This document shows positions 9,939 to 18,078 of a DNA stretch of 64,000 nucleotides, in pieces. The stretch's first letter is position 1, and each line of letters opens with the position of its first letter. The translations under genes were made by a program, and so were the position numbers. The notes beneath the pieces were generated by a model, which did not search any database, had not been told where the DNA came from, and was given only the letters and a program-made list of their open reading frames with translations. Source of the stretch: an uncultured Kiloniellaceae bacterium. GTDB lineage: Bacteria; Pseudomonadota; Alphaproteobacteria; Kiloniellales; Kiloniellaceae. The stretch covers positions 186,001 through 250,000 of the forward strand of contig CANLSF010000007.1 of the NCBI GenBank assembly GCA_947493695.1, given 5' to 3'.

Positions 9939-9952
9939 ACTACCATACCAGT
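9939..9952 (-). promoter_or_regulatory. Candidate GntR operator upstream of the SDR gene
   Basis: Minus-strand ACTGGTATGGTAGT is the second copy of the motif at 8854-8867. A -35-like TTGACA lies at 9923-9928, so a protein bound here would cover the -10 region of the SDR promoter, consistent with repression. Confidence 0.55.
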
Positions 9953-10027
9953 TGAGCGTGATATTCAAACCACGATAAATACAAACACCGGCCAATCTGA
10001 TTTGGACGACAGCGCGAGGAATTCTTG

Positions 10028-10777
10028 ATGAACCTGAATGGAAAAGTAGCGATTGTAACCGGCGGCGGCCGCGATATTGGCCGCGCCTGCGTGATGCGCC
10101 TGGCGCAAGAAGGCGCCAAGGTTGCCATCAATTATCATTCCAGCAGCGAAGGCGCTGAATCCGCGGTCAATGAAATCAAAGCTGCCGGTGGTGACGCCTT
10201 CGCCCTGCAGGGTGACATGACCAAACCTGCCGATGTCGAAGCACTGGTCAGCGAAACCCGCGCGAAGTTCGGCGACGAGATCAACGTGCTCATTCACGTA
10301 ACAGGTGGACTGGTGGCCCGTAAGCGCATCGAAGAGATGGACCTGGAGCACTACAATAAGGTCATGGACCTGAACACCACGTCCCTCTTCCTGATGGTGA
10401 AGGCGGTTGAACCCTACATGCCGACAGGCAGCGCAATCGTGCCTCTCGCCTCTCAGGCCGGACGCGACGGCGGCGGCCCGGGTGCCGTGGCTTACGCGAC
10501 GTCCAAGGGCGCAATCATGACTATGACCCGTGGTTTGGCCAAGGAATTCGGCCCGCGCATCCGCGTCAACGCCCTCTGCCCCGGCATGATCGACACCGAC
10601 TTCCACAACACCTTCACCAAGCCTGAAGTCCGCGCCCATGTGGCGAACGTCAGCCCGGTGAAGCGCGAAGGCACCTCGGAAGAAACCGCCAATCTGGCCG
10701 TCTTCCTGGCCTCGGATCAGTCGGCCTTCATGACCGGCTCCTGTGTCGACATCAACGGCGGCATGCTCTTCTCCTGA
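10028..10777 (+). CDS. Short-chain dehydrogenase/reductase (SDR, classical type)
   Basis: A 249-residue NAD(P)-dependent oxidoreductase. The nucleotide-binding motif TGGGRDIG is at 11-18, N116 is in the helix motif, and the catalytic residues are S142, Y156 and K160 (YATSK). The usual NNAG is replaced by HVTGG (~90-94). The C-terminus ([12 protein letters not shown]) is typical of FabG-like enzymes. ATG 10028 directly follows an in-frame TTG, with GAGGAA upstream. It probably oxidises or reduces a hydroxy- or keto-acid brought in by the neighbouring TRAP system; this is inferred from the shared motif only. A strong terminator follows. Confidence 0.92.
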   Translation: MNLNGKVAIVTGGGRDIGRACVMRLAQEGAKVAINYHSSSEGAESAVNEIKAAGGDAFALQGDMTKPADVEALVSETRAKFGDEINVLIHVTGGLVARKRIEEMDLEHYNKVMDLNTTSLFLMVKAVEPYMPTGSAIVPLASQAGRDGGGPGAVAYATSKGAIMTMTRGLAKEFGPRIRVNALCPGMIDTDFHNTFTKPEVRAHVANVSPVKREGTSEETANLAVFLASDQSAFMTGSCVDINGGMLFS

Positions 10778-10809
10778 TGTCAGGGCGCTAAATCGCCACG
10801 CCTAAAAAG

Positions 10810-10847
10810 AAAACGCGCGCCGACATTAAACCGTCGACGCGCGTTTT
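10810..10847. terminator. Bidirectional terminator between SDR and PEP-mutase-like gene
   Basis: AAAACGCGCG (10810-10819) pairs with CGCGCGTTTT (10838-10847), and an inner CGAC/GTCG extends the stem. T-rich sequence follows on the plus strand, and the A-rich upstream flank gives T's on the minus strand, so it can end both converging transcripts. Confidence 0.88.
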
Positions 10848-10900
10848 GCATTTAGTCTTCAGTGGCTGTAGCAAAAATCAACAGGCCGGTAGCTAAAACC

Positions 10901-11671
10901 TCACGCCTCACCATAGACCTCCTGTGCGCGCTTCCCAAGATCCGCCATAGCCGTGAAGTAAGGCCCCGGACCGTAGCTGATGCGCGCGACGCCGAGCCCA
11001 CTCAATTCCTCAATCGAAGGAGCGCCGTCCAGCATCATGCAGTTGACCGGCAGGCTCACCGCTTCGCATATGTCCTTGATCAACGCGGGATCTACAAGAC
11101 CAGGGACGAAGAAGCCACTCGCGCCCGCTGCGGCATACGCCGCCGCCCGTTCCTTGGCCTCGGCAACAAGGCCAGCGTGTTTGCTACGATCCTTCTCCTT
11201 CAGGAAAAGGTCGGTCCGCGCATTGATGTAAAGAGCGACATCCGCCGCCTGAGCGGCCAGCCGTGCTGCCGCAATCCGTGCCGACTGTGTCTCTAGGGAA
11301 TGGAGCCCTGCGCCACCAACAATCTGATCCTCGAAGTTGATGCCGATCGCCCCTGCTTCGATAACCCGCGCGACGTTCGCACCGACCGCATCCGGTGCCT
11401 CGGCATAGCAGCCTTCGAAGTCAACAGAGACCGGCAGGTCCACTGTTGCGGTAATACGTGCGACGACCTGGAGAAGAAGGTCCATTGGAATTTTCTGGCC
11501 ATCTCCAAACCCCTGCGCAGCAGCAACCGACCAGCTTCCTGTTGCAAGGGACCTTGCCCCCGCCTTGGCAACGGCCTGGGCCCCACCGGCATCCCATATG
11601 TTGTAGAGCACCAGGGGTGTTCCCGGAACGTGCAACTGAGTAAAATCAAGAGCTTTGCGGGCTTGCGTCAT
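10901..11671 (-). CDS. Isocitrate lyase/phosphoenolpyruvate mutase family protein
   Basis: A 256-residue member of the ICL/PEPM superfamily (alpha/beta barrel, Mg-dependent C-C or C-P lyases). Visible features are YNIWDAGGAQAVAKAGA near the N-terminus, the metal-site stretch VSVDFEGCY, then INFEDQ and YINARTD. It lacks the KKCGH-type catalytic loop of true isocitrate lyase, so it is not one. Relatives act on oxaloacetate, 2-methylisocitrate-like or phosphonate substrates, and many are uncharacterised. ATG 11671 follows AAGGA. It converges with the SDR gene. Confidence 0.85.
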   Translation of the reverse strand: MTQARKALDFTQLHVPGTPLVLYNIWDAGGAQAVAKAGARSLATGSWSVAAAQGFGDGQKIPMDLLLQVVARITATVDLPVSVDFEGCYAEAPDAVGANVARVIEAGAIGINFEDQIVGGAGLHSLETQSARIAAARLAAQAADVALYINARTDLFLKEKDRSKHAGLVAEAKERAAAYAAAGASGFFVPGLVDPALIKDICEAVSLPVNCMMLDGAPSIEELSGLGVARISYGPGPYFTAMADLGKRAQEVYGEA

Positions 11672-12223
11672 GGAATTTTCCTTCGACTGGATCGTCAGAG
11701 TGGTGCAACACCTCGGGAGGCCGGACAGGGCAAGATTCTTTCTACTTCCAGGGATCCTACCCTCTGCCTGCACGCGGTGAATGAGTTGATAGCTCAGAAT
11801 TAACAGCCCGGATGCCAAAGCGCCAGATCGCGCCGGATTATGGCGTCCGAAACAAGCCAATATACACCATGTCGACGACGGTCTCAGGGCCCTGATTGAA
11901 CTTGTGATGCACAGTGGCAAACACGTGAGCGTGCTGGAATATGCCGAAAGTTCGTGTATGGCGATGGCTCACTTGGCCAAGGTCTCGAAATGGCTGATAG
12001 ATGAAGGCCACGCGACGCAAGGCTGGTGGCCTGATGCTTACCCGGGTGACGGGCCCATGAGAACCACTGGCGCCTTAAGGCCGGGCATTCTGCCTCCCCG
12101 GATCACATTCCTGCGAGGGGTCCCTTTTTCTTGTGGGATCCCGAACCATATTCACGTCGTTAGAGCCGACGAGAATGCTCGCTAACACAATGAAATACTG
12201 TAGAAATTGGAGGTCCTTTAAGG
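11672..12223. other. Intergenic region, no supported gene
   Basis: The 550 bp between the divergent PEP-mutase-like and DoxX-like genes holds short open frames on both strands (for example 11838-12110), but none has a start site or recognisable sequence. Near its end, GTTAG (12159-12163) plus CGAG (12170-12173) pair with CTCG (12178-12181) plus CTAAC (12182-12186), giving a bulged hairpin about 40 bp before the next start codon. Confidence 0.5.
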
Positions 12224-12640
12224 ATGCTCAAGCTGCTGACGCCTACGGCAAGTCTCGCCGCCACCCTGCCCATTCTCAGATGGAGTATTGCGATCTTCAT
12301 GCTGGTCTGGTCAGTCGACAAGCTCATCATGCCCGAGGACTTCATCGGCCTCTTCCAGCATTTTTACGGCGCATCACTCGGCGTTACGACGATCTTGGCC
12401 ATCGGCGCCGTACAGACGGCCCTGATCCTGGCCTTCGCCCTCGGTTTGTACCGCACAGCGACCTACGGCCTGATGCTTCTGATGAACGCCGTGACCGTGA
12501 TCGTGTCCCTGCCGCAGATCCTCGATCCTTACGGCGGCTCGAGCAATCAGCTCTTCTTCGCTTCGGTTCCGGTTCTGGCGGCCTGTCTCGTCCTGTTCCT
12601 GCTCCGCGACCAGGACACAAAGCTGGTTTTAAAGCGCTGA
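12224..12640 (+). CDS. DoxX-like small integral membrane protein
   Basis: A 138-residue protein with four hydrophobic helices (about 14-32, 50-77, 79-97, 107-128). The helix arrangement and RWSIAIFMLVWSVDKLIMPE near the N-terminus resemble the DoxX/DoxD-like superfamily, whose members are linked to redox or thiol stress in some bacteria. No catalytic residue can be named. A GGAGG motif upstream of ATG 12224 supports the start. It converges with the MarR gene. Confidence 0.7.
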   Translation: MLKLLTPTASLAATLPILRWSIAIFMLVWSVDKLIMPEDFIGLFQHFYGASLGVTTILAIGAVQTALILAFALGLYRTATYGLMLLMNAVTVIVSLPQILDPYGGSSNQLFFASVPVLAACLVLFLLRDQDTKLVLKR

Positions 12641-12726
12641 CGAGCGGGAGAGTTCGTCGGGTGCCGGATCGACACGGCCTCCTGCGTGTCGTGGCTTCTC
12701 GATCGAGCCTCGGCAAATGGGGGCCG

Positions 12727-13185
12727 TCATCGGCTCAAGGCTTGTCTCTCATCGATCAGTTTCCCGAGCAGTTCCCCCAGGATTGCCTGCTCTTTTAAAT
12801 TTAAGCGATCGGCAATGGCGGTTTTGAGGGCCGCAGCATAGGTCGGCCAGACTTTACGGCGCAGTTGCTGCCCCGCCTTCGTGATCACCACCACCTGCCC
12901 GCGCGCGTCCTCTTCGCAAGGACGACGCTCCAGGTAGCCAGCCGCCTCAATCCGGTCGAGCAACCGGGACAGACCGTATTGCGGCAGAAGTAACTGACGC
13001 TCAAGTTCGAAGGGACGCAGGCCCGCTCTGTCGCCGCGCTCCAGTTCCAGCAGAACGTCGTACCAGGATAGAGGCGGAAGCCCAGCGTCCTTCAAGACCT
13101 TTTCCACGTAAGACTGAGCGGCGTGCTGCGCACGCAAGAGGCGCGTCCAGGTGCGGATTGCGGTTTCACCGGGGATATTCTTCAT
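12727..13185 (-). CDS. MarR-family transcriptional regulator
   Basis: A 152-residue winged-helix dimer of the MarR type: RTWTRLLRAQHAAQSYVEKVL forms the dimerisation helix, ALQYGLSRLLDRIE-like recognition-helix residues lie at ~60-80, and the wing EEDARGQVVVITKAG at ~92-106. The start ATG 13185 lies 5' to a cluster of three near-identical palindromes in the divergent region with a GST gene, so it probably represses itself and that gene, being released by phenolic or electrophilic compounds as in other MarR proteins. Confidence 0.92.
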   Translation of the reverse strand: MKNIPGETAIRTWTRLLRAQHAAQSYVEKVLKDAGLPPLSWYDVLLELERGDRAGLRPFELERQLLLPQYGLSRLLDRIEAAGYLERRPCEEDARGQVVVITKAGQQLRRKVWPTYAAALKTAIADRLNLKEQAILGELLGKLIDERQALSR

Positions 13186-13206
13186 AGCAGGAACTTTGGC
13201 ATATTC

Positions 13207-13266
13207 ATGCAAATGCATCAAGCTTGACTCTTTAATGCAAGTGCATAGATATTCATGCAATCGCAT
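13207..13266. promoter_or_regulatory. Three palindromic MarR operators
   Basis: ATGCAAATGCAT (13207-13218), ATGCAAGTGCAT (13235-13246) and ATGCAATCGCAT (13255-13266) are three copies of one 12-bp palindrome. The last is extended outward by ATTC and GAAT. Centres are 28 and 20 bp apart. They fill the region between the MarR start (13185) and the GST start (13286). Confidence 0.85.
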
Positions 13267-13285
13267 GAATATGGAGCGCACAGAA

Positions 13286-13963
13286 ATGTACAGTCCCGAA
13301 CAACCTACTCTGATCAGCCATCACCTCTGCCCCTATGTGCAACGTGCAGCCATCGCGCTGATGGAAAAGGGCGTCGCTTTCAAGCGGGTCGACGTCGATC
13401 TGTCAAATAAGCCCGACTGGTTTCTCGAACTCTCCCCTCTGGGTAAAACACCGCTGCTCAAAATCGGCGGGAATGCAGTCTTCGAATCCGCCGTCATTCT
13501 GGAATATCTGGAAGAAACCCAGCCCAACCCCTTGCATGCAAAGGAACCACTGGAGCGCGCGGACCAGCGCTCCTGGATCGAATTCAGCTCCGCCGTTCTG
13601 AACGACATCGCGGGGTTTTATGGGGCTGCGGACAGCATAGCCTTCGACGCAAAGGTCTCGGCTTTATCCAGGAAGTTCGCGCGGCTCGAGCAACGCCTTG
13701 ACACGGGTCCTTATTTCGCCGGACGGAATTTCTGCCTGGTCGACGCGGCTTTCGGACCGGTTTTTCGGTACTTCAATGTTTTCGATCAGATCGGCGACTT
13801 CCGAATCCTGGAAGGCAAACCTAAAACCGCATCCCTGCGCAGCAACCTCGCCGCACGTCCTTCTGTACAAACAGCCGTCACGCCGGGTTACGAGCAGCGC
13901 CTGTTGAAATTTCTGGAGGCGCGCGGGTCACACCTGTCACGACTGATGCAAAAGGCCACCTGA
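13286..13963 (+). CDS. Glutathione S-transferase family protein
   Basis: A 225-residue thioredoxin-fold/helical protein. The N-terminal domain has HHLCPYVQR (C15 at the active-site position, as in Omega/glutaredoxin-like GSTs), the cis-Pro SPLGKTPLL and the gamma-glutamyl-binding FESAVI. The C-terminal helical domain follows from ~90. A cysteine GST often acts as a thiol transferase or dehydroascorbate/quinone reductase. ATG 13286 has GGAG 9 bp upstream; an earlier in-frame ATG at 13265 lies inside the MarR operator. The divergent MarR gene is the likely regulator. Confidence 0.9.
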   Translation: MYSPEQPTLISHHLCPYVQRAAIALMEKGVAFKRVDVDLSNKPDWFLELSPLGKTPLLKIGGNAVFESAVILEYLEETQPNPLHAKEPLERADQRSWIEFSSAVLNDIAGFYGAADSIAFDAKVSALSRKFARLEQRLDTGPYFAGRNFCLVDAAFGPVFRYFNVFDQIGDFRILEGKPKTASLRSNLAARPSVQTAVTPGYEQRLLKFLEARGSHLSRLMQKAT

Positions 13964-14006
13964 CAGGCAGCGGACAAGACCGAGAACAGCTCGTCCTGTC
14001 AGAGCG

Positions 14007-14594
14007 CTACGTTCCTTTTGCGGAAAGCTGAACCTGCACCAGCGCCGCAGCCGCTTCACCCGCCGCTTCCACATAGGCTGGGTCACGATGAACCAGCATG
14101 GTGGAGAAAGCGCCATCCATGAGCAGAACGATCTGACGCGCGAGCTGCGGCGCATTGCTGCCGCCACCCGCCGCGATGACCTCCGCCAGCCAGACTTCGA
14201 ACTTATGCTTGTGCGCGGCGCCAACCTGAACGGCCGGATGACCGGGCATATTGGCCAGTTCGGCCGCGGTCCGCAGGAAGCCGCACCCCTTCCACTTGGG
14301 ATGCCGGGCGGATTTGGCCAGATTCCGAAACAGAGCTTCGATCTTTTCCGATAATCCACCGTCAGCATCCTCGAACCACTTCGAAAAGAGTTTGAGGTTG
14401 GGCTGGTCTCTCGATTCAAGATAGGCGGTGACGAGCTCGTCTTTGCTCTTGAAGTGATAATAGAGCGTTCGTTTGGTCAGGCCGGCCTTTTCCGCGATCG
14501 CGTCCACACTGACGGCACGAATGCCCTCCGCATAAAAGAGGCGGTTTGCGGCATCCAGAATCCGGTCTTTGGTGGTCTTGGCGTCCTTAGGCAT
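14007..14594 (-). CDS. TetR-family regulator
   Basis: A 195-residue repressor. Its N-terminal HTH (DRILDAANRLFYAEGIRAVSVDAIAEKAGLTKRTLYYHF split across helices 1-3) is canonical, and the C-terminal helical ligand domain contains KGCGFLRTAAEL, as in a common TetR subgroup. It is divergent from an enoyl-CoA hydratase-like gene, with a perfect inverted repeat at 14605-14626 in between, so the two genes probably form a ligand-controlled unit. Confidence 0.92.
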   Translation of the reverse strand: MPKDAKTTKDRILDAANRLFYAEGIRAVSVDAIAEKAGLTKRTLYYHFKSKDELVTAYLESRDQPNLKLFSKWFEDADGGLSEKIEALFRNLAKSARHPKWKGCGFLRTAAELANMPGHPAVQVGAAHKHKFEVWLAEVIAAGGGSNAPQLARQIVLLMDGAFSTMLVHRDPAYVEAAGEAAAALVQVQLSAKGT

Positions 14595-14604
14595 GCCTCA
14601 GAAG

Positions 14605-14626
14605 GTATACTGCCTAGTGAGTATAC
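14605..14626. promoter_or_regulatory. Palindromic TetR operator
   Basis: GTATACT (14605-14611) and AGTATAC (14620-14626) are perfect inverted arms with an 8-base spacer, 11 bp upstream of the TetR start and 63 bp upstream of the hydratase start. Arm length and spacing fit a TetR dimer. Confidence 0.82.
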
Positions 14627-14688
14627 TCAATATCAACTTGGCCCTAGTCTGCTTCGAAGATTTCCAAATGCGCTTTGAGGTATTGAAT

Positions 14689-15480
14689 ATGTCCGATCCG
14701 GTTCTGATGCATGTCGAAAAGAAGCTTGCGGTTCTCACGCTGAACCGCCCGCAAAAGCTCAACGCCCTGAACTACCAAACCAACGATCTGCTGCTGACTC
14801 TTCTGGACGATATTGAGCAGAACCGGGAGATTGGGGCCGTAGTCCTCACCGGTGCCGGCGAACGCGCTTTTTCCGCCGGTGGCGATATTCACGAGTTTTC
14901 GCAGAGCATAAAAGAAGGGCCCGACGTCGCGGTCCGGGACTTTGTGCGCCGGGGTCAGACCATGACCGCCCGATTGGAGGCCTTCCCCAAGCCGATTATT
15001 GCGGCGGTCAACGGATTGGCGTTCGGGGGCGGCTGCGAAATCACCGAGGCGGTTCACCTGGCCGTCGCCAGTGAGCAGGCTCTCTTCGCCAAGCCGGAGA
15101 TCAACATCGGCATCCCACCGACCTTTGGCGGCACACAGCGTCTGCCCCGCCTGGCCGGACGGAAACGTGCTCTGGAACTGCTGCTGACGGGAGACAGCTT
15201 CTCGCCGCAAAGAGCCTTTGAATTGGGTCTGGTGAATCAGGTTGTCCCGCACGATGCCCTGATGCCCGCGGCATTCGAACTGGCGGAACGCATCCTGCGT
15301 CACTCGCCACTGGCCGCCGCCCGCATCATCACGGCCGTCACCCGTGGCCTCAACGCCAGTATCACCGAAGGCCTGCAGATTGAACGCGAGCAGTTCGCGC
15401 GTATGGCTGTGACGCAGGATTGCCGCGAAGGCCTGGATGCCTGGGTCGAACGCCGCACGCCCGTCTATCAAGGAAGTTAA
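14689..15480 (+). CDS. Enoyl-CoA hydratase/isomerase (crotonase family)
   Basis: A 263-residue crotonase-fold enzyme acting on acyl-CoA thioesters in the cytoplasm. Both glutamates of true hydratases are present: E117 (GGGCE) and E137 (KPEINIGI). The oxyanion loop reads FSAGGDI at ~61-67. It therefore could hydrate trans-2-enoyl-CoA. ATG 14689 follows GAGG; upstream in-frame ATGs lie within the operator region and are less likely. The TetR neighbour suggests induction by a specific acid or acyl-CoA; the chain type is unknown. Confidence 0.92.
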   Translation: MSDPVLMHVEKKLAVLTLNRPQKLNALNYQTNDLLLTLLDDIEQNREIGAVVLTGAGERAFSAGGDIHEFSQSIKEGPDVAVRDFVRRGQTMTARLEAFPKPIIAAVNGLAFGGGCEITEAVHLAVASEQALFAKPEINIGIPPTFGGTQRLPRLAGRKRALELLLTGDSFSPQRAFELGLVNQVVPHDALMPAAFELAERILRHSPLAAARIITAVTRGLNASITEGLQIEREQFARMAVTQDCREGLDAWVERRTPVYQGS

Positions 15481-15497
15481 CGCGACACCCCTTACCC

Positions 15498-16358
15498 TCA
15501 GGCTCCGCTCTCGCGAAAGGCGGAGGCAATCGCGGAGGCAATCTCGTTCCCGCTGCGCCCGGACATTCGGTGATACAGAAGCATCTGCGTTGCGGGGAGC
15601 GGTGGCAAAGCCATGCCGGCTTTCACCCGGCGACAATCATCAGGCAGGTTACGGCTATCCAACGCAGCAATCCCCAATCCCGCCAAAACCGCTGCCTGAA
15701 CCGCCGCAACGCCTGTCCCGACAAAAACCTCGCGCCAGGGAATATCCCGGGCCTCAAGGGCCGCGAAGGCCGTCGCCCGCACTCCGCAGGGCGCCGCAAG
15801 GGAAACCAGCGGCAGAGGTGTGCGCCGGTCCCATTCGAAGTTCTTGGCGGCGGCCCAGATTAACTTGTCATGAAAGACGCGCCGCCCCTTTCCGTCACCG
15901 GAGTCTTCCCGGACAACGACCGCGTCGTAATGCCCTGAGGTAAAAGCCTCATAGATCTCCGCAGACGCGCCGACGGTCGCAGAAAACTGGACCTCCGGAT
16001 GGCGAGCGTAGAGCACAGCGAGAACCTCCGGCAGGCAGGCACCTGAAGCGTGGTCGCTCAACGCGAGCGAGATACTGGGGCGCTCAACATGAGATTGCGC
16101 GCGCAGAACCGCATCATCATGGGCGTCCAGCACACGGCGGGCGTCCATGAGAAAGCTCTCGCCAAAAGCGGTCAGAACGATCGAGCGCGGCGTGCGGTCC
16201 AGAAGCCGACGCCCCAGCCGTTCTTCAAGCTTGCGGATCCGCACGGACATCGCCGACTGACTCGCGCCAAGGGCGGCACCGGCGGACGTGAAGCTGTCGC
16301 CTTCGGCAACGGCGATGAAACTGCGTAAGAGATCGATCTCAAGTGCGGGCTTAAGCAT
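15498..16358 (-). CDS. LysR-family regulator
   Basis: A 286-residue LysR protein: the HTH at 8-65 (LLRSFIAVAEGDSFTSAGAALGASQSAMSVRIRKLEERLG) and a periplasmic-binding-type effector domain from ~90. It is divergent from a tautomerase gene across 115 bp of AT-rich sequence, which presumably contains its binding sites, so the tautomerase is the probable target. Confidence 0.92.
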   Translation of the reverse strand: MLKPALEIDLLRSFIAVAEGDSFTSAGAALGASQSAMSVRIRKLEERLGRRLLDRTPRSIVLTAFGESFLMDARRVLDAHDDAVLRAQSHVERPSISLALSDHASGACLPEVLAVLYARHPEVQFSATVGASAEIYEAFTSGHYDAVVVREDSGDGKGRRVFHDKLIWAAAKNFEWDRRTPLPLVSLAAPCGVRATAFAALEARDIPWREVFVGTGVAAVQAAVLAGLGIAALDSRNLPDDCRRVKAGMALPPLPATQMLLYHRMSGRSGNEIASAIASAFRESGA

Positions 16359-16473
16359 AATTACTTTTTTGCATCATTAAAATATTATCTATTCGTTTTG
16401 ATTATGAAAGATCTCTCCCTAGATTTCCAGTCACACGCAGTTGAGACTTCAAACAGAGTGACGGAGACCCGCA

Positions 16474-16854
16474 ATGCCGCTGACACGGATTTCACTGAAA
16501 CGGGGTAAAAACCCTGAATATCGCCGTAAGCTTATGGAACAGGTCTACAAAGCCATGCGCGAGACCTTCAACGTTCCCGAAGACGACCGCTTCATGACGA
16601 TCACGGAACACGACGACGCTGGTTTCGCCTTCGGGAGAAGCTATCTCGACATAGAACGTTCGGAGGACCTGGTCATCATCCAGCTCACGGTCAATAACAC
16701 CCGGAGCCTTGAACAGAAGAAAGCGCTCTACGCCGCAATCGTATCTCGCCTGGGCGAAGCGCCCGGCCTGCGACCGGAAGATGTTCTCATTGGCCTAACA
16801 GAGGTTCCCAAGGAAAACTGGTCCCTCGGTCTCGGGCTGGCGCAGTATGCATAA
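16474..16854 (+). CDS. Tautomerase-superfamily protein (YrdN-like)
   Basis: A 126-residue protein with Pro at position 2, which becomes the catalytic N-terminal proline after methionine removal. MPLTRISLKRGKNPEYRRKL and the later FMTITEHDD fit the two-domain tautomerase group related to malonate semialdehyde decarboxylase and B. subtilis YrdN. These act on enol/keto or halogenated acids; the actual substrate is unknown. It lies next to a divergent LysR gene, which probably induces it. Confidence 0.85.
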   Translation: MPLTRISLKRGKNPEYRRKLMEQVYKAMRETFNVPEDDRFMTITEHDDAGFAFGRSYLDIERSEDLVIIQLTVNNTRSLEQKKALYAAIVSRLGEAPGLRPEDVLIGLTEVPKENWSLGLGLAQYA

Positions 16855-16871
16855 CGTCAGGGGCGCCGGTT

Positions 16872-17507
16872 TCAGGCTTTAACCAGAAGAGCCGCCAACA
16901 GCGTGCGGATGGCTGTCTTGTAGTCTTCCGCCACGCCTCCCTCCGCAATGGCCAGCGCGGCACGGTCAAAGGCAGCGGAGAGAATAGCCGCCATAGCATC
17001 GAGCGGCACGGGTGCGAGCGCCCCCTGCTCCACCGCGAAGGCCAAACCCTGGCGCAGCTCTTCGCCACCGGTTTCCCGGTCGATCTCAGCCATCTCCGCA
17101 TGGCCCAGCACGGCCGGCCCATCGAGCAAAAGCAGACGCGCCCGACCCGGAACCGCCATTGCCGCAAAGTAGGATTCGGCGCCCTGCGTCATGGCCTCCA
17201 GCGCAGAGAACTCTCCTGCAGTCTCGCGTTCGATCCTTTGCGCGACCGCCTTCGCCTCCTCATGAAGCGTGGCGCGGAAGAGATCCGCCTTGTCCGCAAA
17301 ATGATGATAGAGCGCGCCACGCGTCACCTCCGCCGCCGCAACGATCTCAGGGGTTCCGGTCTCGGCATAGCCCTTCGCGACAAACAGCCGCCGGGCCGCT
17401 GCGATCAGCGCTTTGCGCATGCTTTCGCTTCGCTGTTCGTTGGACCGGCGCCCCGAGGAACGTTTCGCAACCTGAGCGTCCGAGCGCTTATCTGATTGCT
17501 CTTGCAT
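16872..17507 (-). CDS. TetR-family regulator
   Basis: A 211-residue TetR repressor. The HTH region [41 protein letters not shown] is canonical, and the helical C-terminal domain contains [24 protein letters not shown]. The start is ATG 17507, which touches the first of two palindromic operators; a longer start at 17543 would begin within the operators. The divergent VOC-fold gene is the likely target. Confidence 0.92.
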   Translation of the reverse strand: MQEQSDKRSDAQVAKRSSGRRSNEQRSESMRKALIAAARRLFVAKGYAETGTPEIVAAAEVTRGALYHHFADKADLFRATLHEEAKAVAQRIERETAGEFSALEAMTQGAESYFAAMAVPGRARLLLLDGPAVLGHAEMAEIDRETGGEELRQGLAFAVEQGALAPVPLDAMAAILSAAFDRAALAIAEGGVAEDYKTAIRTLLAALLVKA

Positions 17508-17552
17508 ACATACACCTTGTATGTTTTTATCATTTACATACATATTGTATGT
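17508..17552. promoter_or_regulatory. Twin palindromic TetR operators
   Basis: ACATAC-N5-GTATGT occurs twice, at 17508-17524 and 17536-17552, with centres 28 bp apart (under three helical turns). Both lie between the TetR start and the VOC start at 17576. Two copies suggest cooperative binding. Confidence 0.88.
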
Positions 17553-17575
17553 TTATTACAGGGGAATTGAAAGCC

Positions 17576-18001
17576 ATGAAATGCATCCAGTTTTATCCCG
17601 TGATCATGACCAATGACGTTAGCGGCACCGCCCGCTTCTATCAGGACCATTTCCGCTTCCAACCGAGTTTTGAGAGCGACTGGTATATGCATCTGCAATC
17701 CACCGAAGACAAAAGCGTCAACATTGCGATCCTGCAGGGCGATCACGAGACTGTTCCAGAGGCTGGACGCGGCCAGGTCTCTGGCCTGATCATCAATTTC
17801 GAAGTTGAAGATGTAGACAGGGAATATGAACGGGCCCAGACGGCAAACCTGCCGATCCTGCTGCCGCTGCGAGACGAGCCTTTCGGTCAACGCCACTTCA
17901 TCACCCGTGACCCCAGCGGTGTATTGATCGATGTCATCAAACCGATCCCGCCCAGCCCGGAGTTTCTGGCGCAATACACCGAGGACGCGGCACCTGTTTA
18001 G
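17576..18001 (+). CDS. Glyoxalase/bleomycin-resistance (VOC) superfamily protein
   Basis: A 141-residue VOC-fold protein with two beta-alpha-beta-beta-beta modules: [23 protein letters not shown] at the N-terminus and [19 protein letters not shown] at the C-terminus. Relatives are glyoxalases, dioxygenases or antibiotic-binding proteins; the reaction cannot be told. ATG 17576 is preceded by GGGGA. It is controlled, by inference, by the divergent TetR protein. Confidence 0.85.
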   Translation: MKCIQFYPVIMTNDVSGTARFYQDHFRFQPSFESDWYMHLQSTEDKSVNIAILQGDHETVPEAGRGQVSGLIINFEVEDVDREYERAQTANLPILLPLRDEPFGQRHFITRDPSGVLIDVIKPIPPSPEFLAQYTEDAAPV

Positions 18002-18078
18002 GCGTGGCCGGGTCCGCGCAAACAAGAAACGGCGGCCCGAGATAGGAGCCGCCGCTTTCCGTCTTTTGTCGCTCATGC

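Noticed and set aside
11838-12185. Short frames on both strands in the 11.7-12.2 kb gap
   Set aside because: No recognisable sequence, weak starts; a decayed gene is possible but cannot be shown.
12133-12798. Plus-strand frame overlapping the DoxX-like gene
   Set aside because: Out of frame with the hydrophobic protein at 12224-12640 and Arg/Pro/Ser-rich, as expected for a GC-rich shadow frame.
14644-15636. Minus-strand frame opposite enoyl-CoA hydratase
   Set aside because: The opposite strand encodes a crotonase with both catalytic glutamates.
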